From NCBI RefSeq assembly GCF_038397775.1, contig NZ_CP151650.1:1364001-1428000 (forward strand): 64,000 nt of DNA, written 5' to 3'. This document shows, piece after piece, positions 15,528 through 23,314 of the stretch. Numbering within the stretch: position 1 is the first letter of the stretch; the number at the start of each line of letters is the position of its first letter. The stretch comes from Pseudomonas sp. RC10. Lineage in GTDB: Bacteria > Pseudomonadota > Gammaproteobacteria > Pseudomonadales > Pseudomonadaceae. The position numbers and the translations under genes were made by a program. A model generated the notes under the pieces. The model saw only the letters and a list, made by a program, of their open reading frames with translations, was not told the DNA's origin and made no database searches.

Positions 15528-16439
15528 ATGATTAAACAACGCACCCTGAAGAATATTATCCGTGCCACAGGTATCGGCCTGCACTCGGGGGAAAAGGTTT
15601 ACCTGACCCTCAAACCTGCACCTGTGAACGCTGGCATTGTGTTTTTCCGTACCGACCTCGAGCCGGTTGTCCAGATCAACGCACACGCGCTGAATGTGGG
15701 CGACACCACGCTTTCCACAACGCTGTTCAATGGCGACGTGAAGGTCGATACGGTTGAGCACTTGCTGTCGGCCATGGCCGGCCTCGGCATCGATAACGCC
15801 TACGTTGAACTCTCTGCCTCCGAAGTTCCAATCATGGACGGCAGCGCAGGTCCCTTCGTATTCCTGATCCAGTCAGCTGGCCTGGAAGAACAGGACGCAC
15901 CGAAGAAATTCATACGCATTCTGAAAGAAGTCTGCGTAGAGGAAGACGGCAAATACGCCAAGTTCGTGCCGTTCGAAGGTTTCAAGGTGAGCTTCGAAAT
16001 CGATTTCGATCACCCGTACCTGAAGAACCGGACACAGACGGCGAGCGTCGACTTTTCCAGCACTTCGTTCGTAAAAGAAGTGAGCCGTGCGCGTACCTTC
16101 GGTTTCATGAAAGACATCGAGTACCTGCGCAAACACAACCTTGCACTGGGCGGGAGCGTTGAAAACGCGATCGTCGTGGACAAGGACGGCGTGTTGAACG
16201 AAGACGGCCTGCGGTATGAGGACGAGTTCGTCAAACACAAGATCCTGGATGCCATCGGTGACCTGTATCTGCTGGGCAACAGTTTGATCGGCGAGTACCA
16301 GGGCTTCAAATCTGGCCACGGTCTGAACAATCGTCTGCTGCGTGCGTTGATCGCACAGGAAGACGCTTGGGAAGTGGTGACCTTTGCTGATGCCAGTACC
16401 GCACCGATCTCGTACATGCGCCCTGTAGCGGCGGTGTAA
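15528..16439 (+). CDS. lpxC: UDP-3-O-acyl-GlcNAc deacetylase LpxC
   Basis: Zinc deacetylase catalysing the first committed step of lipid A synthesis in the cytoplasm, 303 residues. The zinc ligands are recognisable: His78 in TVEHLLSAM, and the HKILDAIGD motif with His and Asp about 160 residues later. The catalytic general-acid His lies in FKSGHGLNN. It is the last gene of the dcw cluster in pseudomonads and is followed by a strong terminator. LpxC levels are classically controlled by proteolysis, which cannot be read from this sequence. Confidence 0.98.
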   Translation: MIKQRTLKNIIRATGIGLHSGEKVYLTLKPAPVNAGIVFFRTDLEPVVQINAHALNVGDTTLSTTLFNGDVKVDTVEHLLSAMAGLGIDNAYVELSASEVPIMDGSAGPFVFLIQSAGLEEQDAPKKFIRILKEVCVEEDGKYAKFVPFEGFKVSFEIDFDHPYLKNRTQTASVDFSSTSFVKEVSRARTFGFMKDIEYLRKHNLALGGSVENAIVVDKDGVLNEDGLRYEDEFVKHKILDAIGDLYLLGNSLIGEYQGFKSGHGLNNRLLRALIAQEDAWEVVTFADASTAPISYMRPVAAV

Positions 16440-16467
16440 CAGTCTCTTCTTCTCAGTTTTAATATTT

Positions 16468-16497
16468 AAGGCCACCTGATCAGGTGGCCTTTTTTTA
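16468..16497 (+). terminator. rho-independent terminator after lpxC
   Basis: Perfect 12 bp stem AAGGCCACCTGA / TCAGGTGGCCTT followed by a run of T, starting 28 nt after the lpxC stop. It closes the dcw-lpxC transcription unit. Confidence 0.92.
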
Positions 16498-16529
16498 TGG
16501 CTTTTTTGGGACCGTCAGGTCCGGGGCCA

Positions 16530-16991
16530 TCAAACCGAATCTTTAGGTCGGGCATGCGCCGCCAATCGTTCGAGCGCCGCTTTCAGTTTCGGATCGCTGA
16601 TTCCCTCAGCCGTTTCATTGATCGCATCGGCGGCGGCCACCGACAAATCCCGTGAAGGCCCGACCGGTGCCCGATGGATCGTCGCGGGCTGCACTTTCAA
16701 CTGCAATCGCGTGAGGTTGGCGAATTCCTTGAAGACCACCAATTGCCGTTGCAGCCGCTTCTGTTGATACCGCAACCGCGTCGCCCAGTGGCCGTCGGTG
16801 ACCACCAGCAGCAGTGTTCCTTCTCGCCACGACGCCACATGACAATGCTCGCGCGCAGCGGGTTGCAACTGGCTTTCCAGCAAACGCTGCAAATGGGCCA
16901 ATCGCTGGGCATGATTGAAAATGGCTTTGAGCGGCCTGGCTTCGCGCAAAAGCACAGCCGGAGCGCGAGCCTGCAAGGGACGAAAGGCCAT
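16530..16991 (-). CDS. dciA: DciA-type (DUF721) replicative helicase loader
   Basis: 153-residue protein of the DUF721 family. It contains the conserved core LLLVVTDGHWATRLRYQQ, the KH-like DUF721 fold, near residues 60-77, with a basic N-terminus and a charged, probably disordered tail. DciA is the ancestral helicase operator that helps load DnaB at oriC in bacteria lacking DnaC. It lies antisense between lpxC and secA, its usual place in Pseudomonas, converging on lpxC and divergent from secA. The ribosome site is weak. Family assignment is by motif and synteny. Confidence 0.85.
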   Translation of the reverse strand: MAFRPLQARAPAVLLREARPLKAIFNHAQRLAHLQRLLESQLQPAAREHCHVASWREGTLLLVVTDGHWATRLRYQQKRLQRQLVVFKEFANLTRLQLKVQPATIHRAPVGPSRDLSVAAADAINETAEGISDPKLKAALERLAAHARPKDSV

Positions 16992-17104
16992 GAAAGTCGC
17001 CTGTGGTTACAAGTCCGTGATGTTATCAGAAAGCAGTCGCTGGCCCTGTAAGTGCCGATCACACCCTTATTCTATTGGCCGATTCGTGAAGAAACATTAA
17101 TCAA

Positions 17105-17162
17105 ACTTCTGCCCCGCACGGGTTGAAGTCCGAAGAAATGCCCCTATTGTACTTCTGCCCCG
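17105..17162. repeat. direct 12-bp repeat with hairpin upstream of secA
   Basis: ACTTCTGCCCCG occurs at 17105-17116 and again at 17151-17162. The first copy is the left arm of an imperfect hairpin with GGGTTGAAGT (right arm ending 17129). It lies about 150 nt upstream of the secA start. Function unknown. Confidence 0.6.
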
Positions 17163-17198
17163 TAACATTGCTGTGCCAGCATCGTGGAATAACGCCAC

Positions 17199-17226
17199 TT
17201 TCCTCACCACCATTTCCGGGTAGAAT
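17199..17226 (+). promoter_or_regulatory. candidate promoter for secA
   Basis: TAGAAT (17221-17226) resembles a -10, with a poor -35-like TTTCCT 16 nt upstream. It would give a leader of about 75 nt before the secA ATG. Weak evidence. Confidence 0.3.
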
Positions 17227-17309
17227 GCTCGTTCGCATGCGGCCATGAGGGCTGCACGGGCGACTCACGGGGCCGCCCTCCATCCCTATGTGTGGAAGAT
17301 CCTGTCGAT

Positions 17310-20060
17310 ATGTTTGCACCTTTGTTAAAAAAACTTTTCGGAAGCAAAAACGAGCGCGAAGTGAAGCGCCTGCTCAAGACGGTCCAGTCCGTTAACAGCT
17401 TCGAAGAGCAAATGGTGGCCCTTTCGGACGAGCAACTGCGCGCCAAGACCGAAGAATTCAAGGCCCGCTTCGCCAAAGGTGAGACCCTCGATAAGCTCCT
17501 GCCTGAAGCCTTCGCGGTCTGCCGCGAAGCCGGTAAACGCGTCATGGGGATGCGTCACTTCGACGTTCAATTGCTCGGCGGCATGACGCTGCACGAAGGC
17601 ATGATCGCCGAGATGCGTACCGGTGAAGGTAAAACCCTGGTGGCGACACTGGCGGTGTACCTCAATGCGCTGTCCAGCAAGGGCGTGCACGTTGTCACCG
17701 TCAACGACTACCTGGCCCGTCGGGACGCCAACTGGATGCGTCCGTTGTACGAATTCCTCGGTCTGACCGTAGGTGTCGTGACGCCTTTCCAGCCGCCTGA
17801 AGAAAAGCGTGCTGCGTATGGCTCCGATATCACCTACGGCACCAACAACGAATTCGGCTTCGACTACCTGCGCGACAACATGGCGTTCAGCCTGGAAGAC
17901 AAATTCCAGCGCGAGCTGAATTTCGCCGTGATCGACGAAGTGGACTCGATCCTCATCGACGAAGCCCGTACCCCGCTGATCATCTCCGGCCAGGCCGAAG
18001 ACAGCTCCAAGCTCTACACCGAAATCAACAAGCTGATCCCTAAACTCGAACAACACATCGAGGAAGTGGAAGGCGTGGTGACCAAGCAGGGCCACTACAC
18101 CATCGACGAGAAATCCCGTCAGGTGGAGTTGAACGAGTCCGGTCACCAGTTCATCGAAGAAATGCTCACCGAAGTCGGCCTGCTGGCTGAAGGCGAGAGC
18201 CTGTACTCGGCGCACAACCTGGGCCTGCTGACCCACGTTTACGCCGGTCTGCGTGCGCACAAACTGTTCCATCGCAACGTCGAATACATCGTTCAGGACG
18301 GCGGCATTCTGCTGGTCGACGAACACACCGGTCGTACCATGCCGGGTCGTCGTCTGTCGGAAGGTCTGCACCAGGCCATCGAAGCCAAAGAACACCTGAA
18401 CATTCAGGCCGAAAGCCAGACCCTGGCCTCGACCACGTTCCAGAACTACTTCCGTCTGTACAACAAACTGTCCGGCATGACCGGTACAGCCGACACCGAA
18501 GCGTTCGAATTCCACCAGATCTACGCCCTGGCCGTGATGGTCATTCCGCCGAACAAGCCGTTGGCGCGTAAAGACTTCAATGACCTGGTGTATCTGACCG
18601 CCGAGGAGAAATACCAGGCGATCATCACCGACATCAAGGCCTGTCTGGCCGAACAGCGTCCGGTGCTGGTAGGTACAGCGACCATCGAAACTTCTGAGCA
18701 CATGTCCAACCTGCTCAAGAAAGAAGGCATCGATCACAAGGTTCTGAACGCCAAGTTCCACGAAAAAGAAGCAGAAATTATCGCGCAGGCCGGTCGTCCG
18801 GGTGCCCTGACCATCGCCACCAACATGGCCGGCCGTGGTACCGACATCCTGTTGGGCGGTAACTGGGAAGTTGAAGTCGCCAGCCTGGAAGACCCGACCC
18901 CTGAGCAAGTCGCGCAGATCAAGGCCGACTGGCAGAAGCGCCATCAGCAAGTGATTCAGGCGGGCGGTCTGCACGTGATCGCGTCCGAGCGTCATGAATC
19001 CCGTCGTATCGATAACCAGCTACGCGGTCGCGCCGGTCGTCAGGGTGACACCGGTTCGAGCCGTTTCTACCTGTCGCTGGAAGACAGCCTGATGCGCATC
19101 TTCGCCTCTGACCGGGTGAAGAACTTCATGAAGGCGCTGGGCATGCAGTCCGGTGAGGCGATCGAGCACCGCATGGTGACTAACGCCATCGAGAAGGCCC
19201 AACGCAAGGTCGAAGGCCGTAACTTCGACATTCGTAAGCAACTGCTCGAATTCGACGACGTTTCCAACGAACAACGTAAAGTGATCTACCACATGCGCAA
19301 CAGCCTGCTGGCTGCGGTGAACATTGGTGACACCATTGCCGAGTTCCGCGAAGAAGTCCTCGACGCCACCATCAGCGCACACATTCCGCCGCAATCCCTG
19401 CCAGAGCAGTGGGACGTCGCCGGTCTGGAAGCCGCGCTGAACAGCGATTTCGGCGTGAAACTGCCGATTCAGCAGTGGCTGGACGAAGACGATCACCTGC
19501 ACGAAGAAAACCTGCGTCCGAAACTGCTGGAAGCCATCATGTCGGCTTACACCGAGAAGGAAGACCAGGCGAGCGCCGAAGCCCTGCGCACCTTCGAGAA
19601 GCAGATTCTGCTGCGCGTACTGGACGATCTGTGGAAAGACCACCTGTCGACCATGGACCACCTGCGTCATGGTATCCACCTGCGCGGCTACGCTCAGAAG
19701 AACCCGAAACAGGAATACAAGCGCGAGTCCTTCACTCTGTTCCAGGAACTGCTCGATTCGATCAAGCGCGACACCATTCGTGTGCTGTCTCACGTCCAGG
19801 TTCGCCGCGAAGACCCGGCCGAGGAGGAGGCGCGCCTGCGTCGCGAAGCCGAAGAACTGGCTCAGCGCATGCAATTCCAGCACGCCGAAGCACCGGGTCT
19901 GGATCAGCCAATCGCACTGGTGGGCGAAGAGGGTGACGACGTCGCTGTCGCCGCTGCCGCGCTGTCGCCGGTTCGCAATGACCAGAAATTGGGTCGCAAC
20001 GAGCTGTGCTGGTGCGGTTCAGGCAAGAAATTCAAGCATTGCCATGGCCAGATCAATTAA
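17310..20060 (+). CDS. secA: preprotein translocase ATPase SecA
   Basis: Motor ATPase of the Sec pathway, 916 residues, acting at the SecYEG channel. Visible features are Walker [14 protein letters not shown] near residue 103, the DEAD-like VIDEVDSIL, the second ATPase half with NMAGRGTDI and [15 protein letters not shown], and a C-terminal zinc motif [12 protein letters not shown] that binds SecB and phospholipid. The start is ATG 17310 ([14 protein letters not shown]) with GGAAG upstream. The longer frame from 17292 is not supported. Confidence 0.98.
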   Translation: MFAPLLKKLFGSKNEREVKRLLKTVQSVNSFEEQMVALSDEQLRAKTEEFKARFAKGETLDKLLPEAFAVCREAGKRVMGMRHFDVQLLGGMTLHEGMIAEMRTGEGKTLVATLAVYLNALSSKGVHVVTVNDYLARRDANWMRPLYEFLGLTVGVVTPFQPPEEKRAAYGSDITYGTNNEFGFDYLRDNMAFSLEDKFQRELNFAVIDEVDSILIDEARTPLIISGQAEDSSKLYTEINKLIPKLEQHIEEVEGVVTKQGHYTIDEKSRQVELNESGHQFIEEMLTEVGLLAEGESLYSAHNLGLLTHVYAGLRAHKLFHRNVEYIVQDGGILLVDEHTGRTMPGRRLSEGLHQAIEAKEHLNIQAESQTLASTTFQNYFRLYNKLSGMTGTADTEAFEFHQIYALAVMVIPPNKPLARKDFNDLVYLTAEEKYQAIITDIKACLAEQRPVLVGTATIETSEHMSNLLKKEGIDHKVLNAKFHEKEAEIIAQAGRPGALTIATNMAGRGTDILLGGNWEVEVASLEDPTPEQVAQIKADWQKRHQQVIQAGGLHVIASERHESRRIDNQLRGRAGRQGDTGSSRFYLSLEDSLMRIFASDRVKNFMKALGMQSGEAIEHRMVTNAIEKAQRKVEGRNFDIRKQLLEFDDVSNEQRKVIYHMRNSLLAAVNIGDTIAEFREEVLDATISAHIPPQSLPEQWDVAGLEAALNSDFGVKLPIQQWLDEDDHLHEENLRPKLLEAIMSAYTEKEDQASAEALRTFEKQILLRVLDDLWKDHLSTMDHLRHGIHLRGYAQKNPKQEYKRESFTLFQELLDSIKRDTIRVLSHVQVRREDPAEEEARLRREAEELAQRMQFQHAEAPGLDQPIALVGEEGDDVAVAAAALSPVRNDQKLGRNELCWCGSGKKFKHCHGQIN

Positions 20061-20088
20061 CGGCTGACGCTTGCTTTGACGCAACACC

Positions 20089-20122
20089 ACGCCGCGACCG
20101 GCTCAGCCGTCGCGGCGTTTTT
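20089..20122 (+). terminator. rho-independent terminator after secA
   Basis: 10 bp stem ACGCCGCGAC / GTCGCGGCGT with a run of five T, 28 nt past the secA stop. Confidence 0.9.
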
Positions 20123-20185
20123 CAATCGATTGCGCCGCGCCGGAACACCGGGGGCGGCATGACTACTTTTCAAGGAGCGCATTTC

Positions 20186-21403
20186 ATGGCTGTTGGTCTT
20201 GGTCCTCTGCCGACGTTGCACCCGGTTCCCGGTTTCGAACTGGGCATTTCCTCTGCCGGTATCAAGCGCCCGGGGCGCAAAGACATCGTGGTCATGCGCT
20301 GCGCCGAAGGCTCCAGCGTGGCAGGCGTCTTCACCCTGAACGCGTTTTGCGCCGCGCCGGTGATTCTGTCCAAGCAACGTGTGGGCGGCGCCGTGCGCTA
20401 CCTGCTGACCAACACCGGCAACGCCAATGCGGGCACCGGTGAGCCGGGCCTGCGCGCTGCCGAGCGCACCACCGCCAAGCTGGCCGAGATCAGTGGCGTC
20501 GATGCCAGCGCCGTGCTGCCGTTCTCGACCGGCGTGATCGGTGAGCCGCTGCCTGTTGAGAAAATCGAAGGCGCACTGCAAGCCGCGCTGGATGACCTGT
20601 CTGTGGATAACTGGGCGGCTGCGGCCACCGGCATCATGACCACCGACACCCTGCCAAAAGGCGCCAGCCGCCAGTTCCAGATCGACGGCGTGACCGTCAC
20701 CGTGACCGGCATCAGCAAGGGCGCGGGCATGATTCGTCCGAACATGGCGACCATGCTGGGTTACATCGCCACCGACGCCAAAGTGTCGCAAAGCGTGCTG
20801 CAGGACCTGGTCCGTGACGGCGCGAACAAGTCCTTCAACCGCATCACCATTGACGGCGACACCTCGACCAACGACTGCTGCATGCTGATCGCCACCGGTC
20901 AGGCCAACCTGCCCGAAGTCACCGAAGCCAAAGGCCCGCTGTTCGAAGCCCTGAAAAAGGCCGTGTTCGACGTCTGCATGGACGTCGCTCAGGCGATCGT
21001 GCGTGACGGCGAAGGCGCGACCAAGTTCGTGACTGTCGAAGTCAATGGCGGCGGCAACCATCAAGAGTGCCTGGACGTCGGCTACACCGTCGCCCACTCG
21101 CCGTTGATTAAGACCGCGCTGTTCGCCTCCGACCCGAACTGGGGCCGCATCCTGGCCGCCGTGGGCCGTGCGGGTGTGCCGAATCTGGACGTTAGCAAGA
21201 TTGACGTGTACCTCAGCGGCGTGTGCATCGCCAGCCAGGGCGCTCGTGCCACGACCTACACCGAAGAGCAGGGCTCGGCGGTGATGGCCGAGGAGGAAAT
21301 CACCATCCGCATCGAGCTGGGCCGTGGTGATTGCAGCGAAACCATCTGGACCACTGACCTGTCCCACGAATACGTGAAGATCAACGCGGAATACCGCACC
21401 TGA
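20186..21403 (+). CDS. argJ: bifunctional ornithine acetyltransferase / N-acetylglutamate synthase
   Basis: ArgJ recycles the acetyl group from N-acetylornithine to glutamate in arginine synthesis, 405 residues. It is a self-cleaving Ntn-type hydrolase. The cleavage site is the Ala-Thr bond in RPNMATMLGY, giving Thr189 as the new N-terminal nucleophile of the beta chain. The start is at ATG 20186 with CAAGGAG upstream. The frame is open back into secA, but that extension has no start support. It follows secA as in other pseudomonads. Confidence 0.97.
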   Translation: MAVGLGPLPTLHPVPGFELGISSAGIKRPGRKDIVVMRCAEGSSVAGVFTLNAFCAAPVILSKQRVGGAVRYLLTNTGNANAGTGEPGLRAAERTTAKLAEISGVDASAVLPFSTGVIGEPLPVEKIEGALQAALDDLSVDNWAAAATGIMTTDTLPKGASRQFQIDGVTVTVTGISKGAGMIRPNMATMLGYIATDAKVSQSVLQDLVRDGANKSFNRITIDGDTSTNDCCMLIATGQANLPEVTEAKGPLFEALKKAVFDVCMDVAQAIVRDGEGATKFVTVEVNGGGNHQECLDVGYTVAHSPLIKTALFASDPNWGRILAAVGRAGVPNLDVSKIDVYLSGVCIASQGARATTYTEEQGSAVMAEEEITIRIELGRGDCSETIWTTDLSHEYVKINAEYRT

Positions 21404-21414
21404 TTGAGTGAATC

Positions 21415-21443
21415 GCGTCGTACGCAGTTTTTCTGTACGACGC
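21415..21443 (+). terminator. hairpin just after argJ
   Basis: A perfect 9 bp inverted repeat (GCGTCGTAC / GTACGACGC) begins 11 nt after the argJ stop. There is no T run after the stem, so intrinsic termination is doubtful. It may instead protect the 3' end. Confidence 0.4.
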
Positions 21444-21453
21444 TGTTCTCACC

Positions 21454-21544
21454 CTGTGGGAGCGAATTCATTCGCGAATGATGTATCAGGCGCCAGAGAT
21501 GTATCGGTTGTTAAGGCGTTTCGCGAATGAATTCGCTCCCACAG
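21454..21544. repeat. REP pair type A, copy 1
   Basis: Inverted pair with outer arms CTGTGGGAGCGAATTCATTC and its complement, separated by a variable middle, total 91 bp. It sits between argJ and the Nudix gene. It is one of six copies of this family in the window. Confidence 0.9.
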
Positions 21545-21616
21545 TGATTCGTGTGCGCATTTGGCAGAAGTGCCCGGCTCACGTCCGCACCGTCAGGTTT
21601 TAGAGGAAGCTTTAAC

Positions 21617-22567
21617 GTGAAACGCATCCATGTAGCCGCCGCGGTCATTCGCGGCACCGACGGCAAGATTCTCATTGCCCGGCGCGCTGACAAGCAGCAT
21701 CAGGGCGGCTTATGGGAGTTTCCCGGTGGCAAGGTCGAGCCTGACGAAACCGTCGAAGCGGCTTTGTCTCGTGAGTTGAAAGAAGAACTGGGCATCGTGG
21801 TCGCCAAGGCGCGGCCACTGATCAAGATCAAACACGACTACCCGGACAAACAGGTGTTGCTGGATGTCTGGGAAGTCTCGTCGTTCACGGGCGAGCCCCA
21901 CGGCGCCGAAGGCCAGCCATTGGCCTGGGTGTCGAATCGGGAGCTGGCCAGTTACGAATTCCCTGCCGCGAATCAGCCGATCGTCGCTGCCGCCCGGTTG
22001 CCAGGCGAATACCTGATCACGCCGGACGCACTGGAAACGCCCCAACTGCTGAAAGGCATGCAAAAGGCGATTGCAGACGGCATCAAGCTGATTCAACTGC
22101 GCGCCCCGAACGGTTACGACCCCAAATACCGCGATGTCGCGGTGGACGCGGTCGGGCTGTGCGCGGGCAAGGCGCAGTTGATGCTCAAAGGCCCGCTAGA
22201 GTGGCTGGGCGACTTTCCAGCCGCAGGTTGGCATCTGACCAGCGAACAACTGCGTAAATACGCCAGCAAGGGCCGCCCGTTCCCGGAAGAGCGCTGGTTG
22301 GCGGCGTCGTGCCACAACGCTGAAGAGCTGTCCCTGGCCGAACAGATGGGCGTGGATTTCGTCACCCTGTCGCCTGTGCAGCCCACGCAAACCCACCCCG
22401 ATGCCCAGCCTTTGGGTTGGGAACAGGCGCGGGCCTTGATCGAGGGGTTCAGCAAACCGGTTTATCTGCTGGGCGGCGTTGGCCCTGCGGAGCGTCAGCA
22501 GGCGTGGGAAAACGGCGCGCAGGGCGTGGCGGGGATTCGCGCGTTTTGGCCGAAAGGGTTTGAGTGA
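21617..22567 (+). CDS. Nudix hydrolase fused to thiamine-phosphate-synthase-like domain
   Basis: 316 residues in two domains. The N-terminal MutT-type Nudix domain (about 1-130) carries a complete Nudix box, GGKVEPDETVEAALSRELKE followed by ELGI, matching GX5EX7REUXEEXGU, so it should hydrolyse nucleotides such as oxidised dGTP. The C-terminal half (about 140-316) has a ThiE/TenI-like TIM-barrel pattern (QLRAP, VDFVTLSPVQPTQTHP, VYLLGGVGP). The canonical ThiE ND catalytic motif is not seen, so thiamine synthesis is doubtful. The GTG start at 21617 follows AGAGGAAG. The corresponding gene in P. aeruginosa has the same fusion, as I recall. Confidence 0.85.
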   Translation: MKRIHVAAAVIRGTDGKILIARRADKQHQGGLWEFPGGKVEPDETVEAALSRELKEELGIVVAKARPLIKIKHDYPDKQVLLDVWEVSSFTGEPHGAEGQPLAWVSNRELASYEFPAANQPIVAAARLPGEYLITPDALETPQLLKGMQKAIADGIKLIQLRAPNGYDPKYRDVAVDAVGLCAGKAQLMLKGPLEWLGDFPAAGWHLTSEQLRKYASKGRPFPEERWLAASCHNAEELSLAEQMGVDFVTLSPVQPTQTHPDAQPLGWEQARALIEGFSKPVYLLGGVGPAERQQAWENGAQGVAGIRAFWPKGFE

Positions 22568-22612
22568 GCCTAATCGTTGGACTGCGTAAACATCCCAGCC
22601 TGACCCGTTCCT

Positions 22613-22701
22613 TGTAGGAGCCGGCTTGCTGGCGAATGGGGTGTGTCAGTCAACGTATCTGTCACTGACCTGACGCCTTCGCCAGCAAGCCGGCTCCTAC
22701 A
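22613..22701. repeat. REP pair type B, copy 1
   Basis: Perfectly matched 22 bp arms beginning TGTAGGAGCCGGCTTGCTGG and its complement, 89 bp in total. It lies between the convergent 3' ends of the Nudix gene and the adenosyltransferase gene. Confidence 0.9.
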
Positions 22702-22731
22702 GAGGATCGCGTTCATCCGGGCGAAGGTAAC

Positions 22732-23310
22732 TCAGTCGGGCTTTTTGGCCGGCTGCCACAAAATCTCCGCCACCCCCTGACGTTTCGCGATGATCCGTGC
22801 CGCGACGAAGAGCAAATCCGACAACCGATTGATGTACGCCAATCCCACCCCGGCCAGCGGTTCGACAGCGTTCAAGTGCTGACAACGGCGCTCGGCACTG
22901 CGGGCCAGGCTTCTGCACACATGGGCCTGAGCGATCAACGCGGAACCGCCCGGCAGAATGAAATTTTCCAGCGGCCCCACTTCCTCGTTCCACTGATCGA
23001 TCGCTGTTTCCAGCCGCTCGACCTCCGCCGCATTCAACGCCTGGTATTCCGGCATCGCTAGCTCGCCCCCAAGGTCAAACAAACGGTGCTGACACGGGGC
23101 CAATACGTCGATGATGCCCTGCATCTCAGGTACCGCAGGGACGACACCTTCAAGGCTCGCCAGCAACAGGCCGAGTTGGCTGTTCAACGTGTCGACCTCG
23201 CCAATGGCTTCAACGCGCGGGTGATCCTTTGGCACCCGACGGCCGTCGCCCAGGCCGGTTTCGCCCTTGTCGCCGGTGCGTGTGTAAATCTTCGACAAGC
23301 GAAATCCCAT
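22732..23310 (-). CDS. PduO-type ATP:cob(I)alamin adenosyltransferase
   Basis: 192 residues. The N-terminus IYTRTGDKGETGLGDGRR is the ATP-binding signature of the PduO family, and later stretches FILPGGSALIAQAHVCR and AERRC with YINRLSDLLFVAAR complete the five-helix trimeric fold. It transfers the 5'-deoxyadenosyl group to cob(I)alamin or cobinamide. The start is at the ATG ending at 23310 (MGFRLSKIYT), with GGGAG upstream. It lies 4 nt downstream of the sensor kinase stop, so the two are probably cotranscribed. Confidence 0.93.
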   Translation of the reverse strand: MGFRLSKIYTRTGDKGETGLGDGRRVPKDHPRVEAIGEVDTLNSQLGLLLASLEGVVPAVPEMQGIIDVLAPCQHRLFDLGGELAMPEYQALNAAEVERLETAIDQWNEEVGPLENFILPGGSALIAQAHVCRSLARSAERRCQHLNAVEPLAGVGLAYINRLSDLLFVAARIIAKRQGVAEILWQPAKKPD

Positions 23311-23314
23311 GGTC

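Larger units (their letters stand above)
16992..17309. other. intergenic region between dciA and secA (318 bp)
   Basis: Divergent promoter region for dciA and secA. It contains a hairpin with a repeated 12-mer (17105-17162) and a candidate secA promoter (17199-17226). No convincing coding frame and no SecM-like arrest ORF is seen. Confidence 0.6.
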
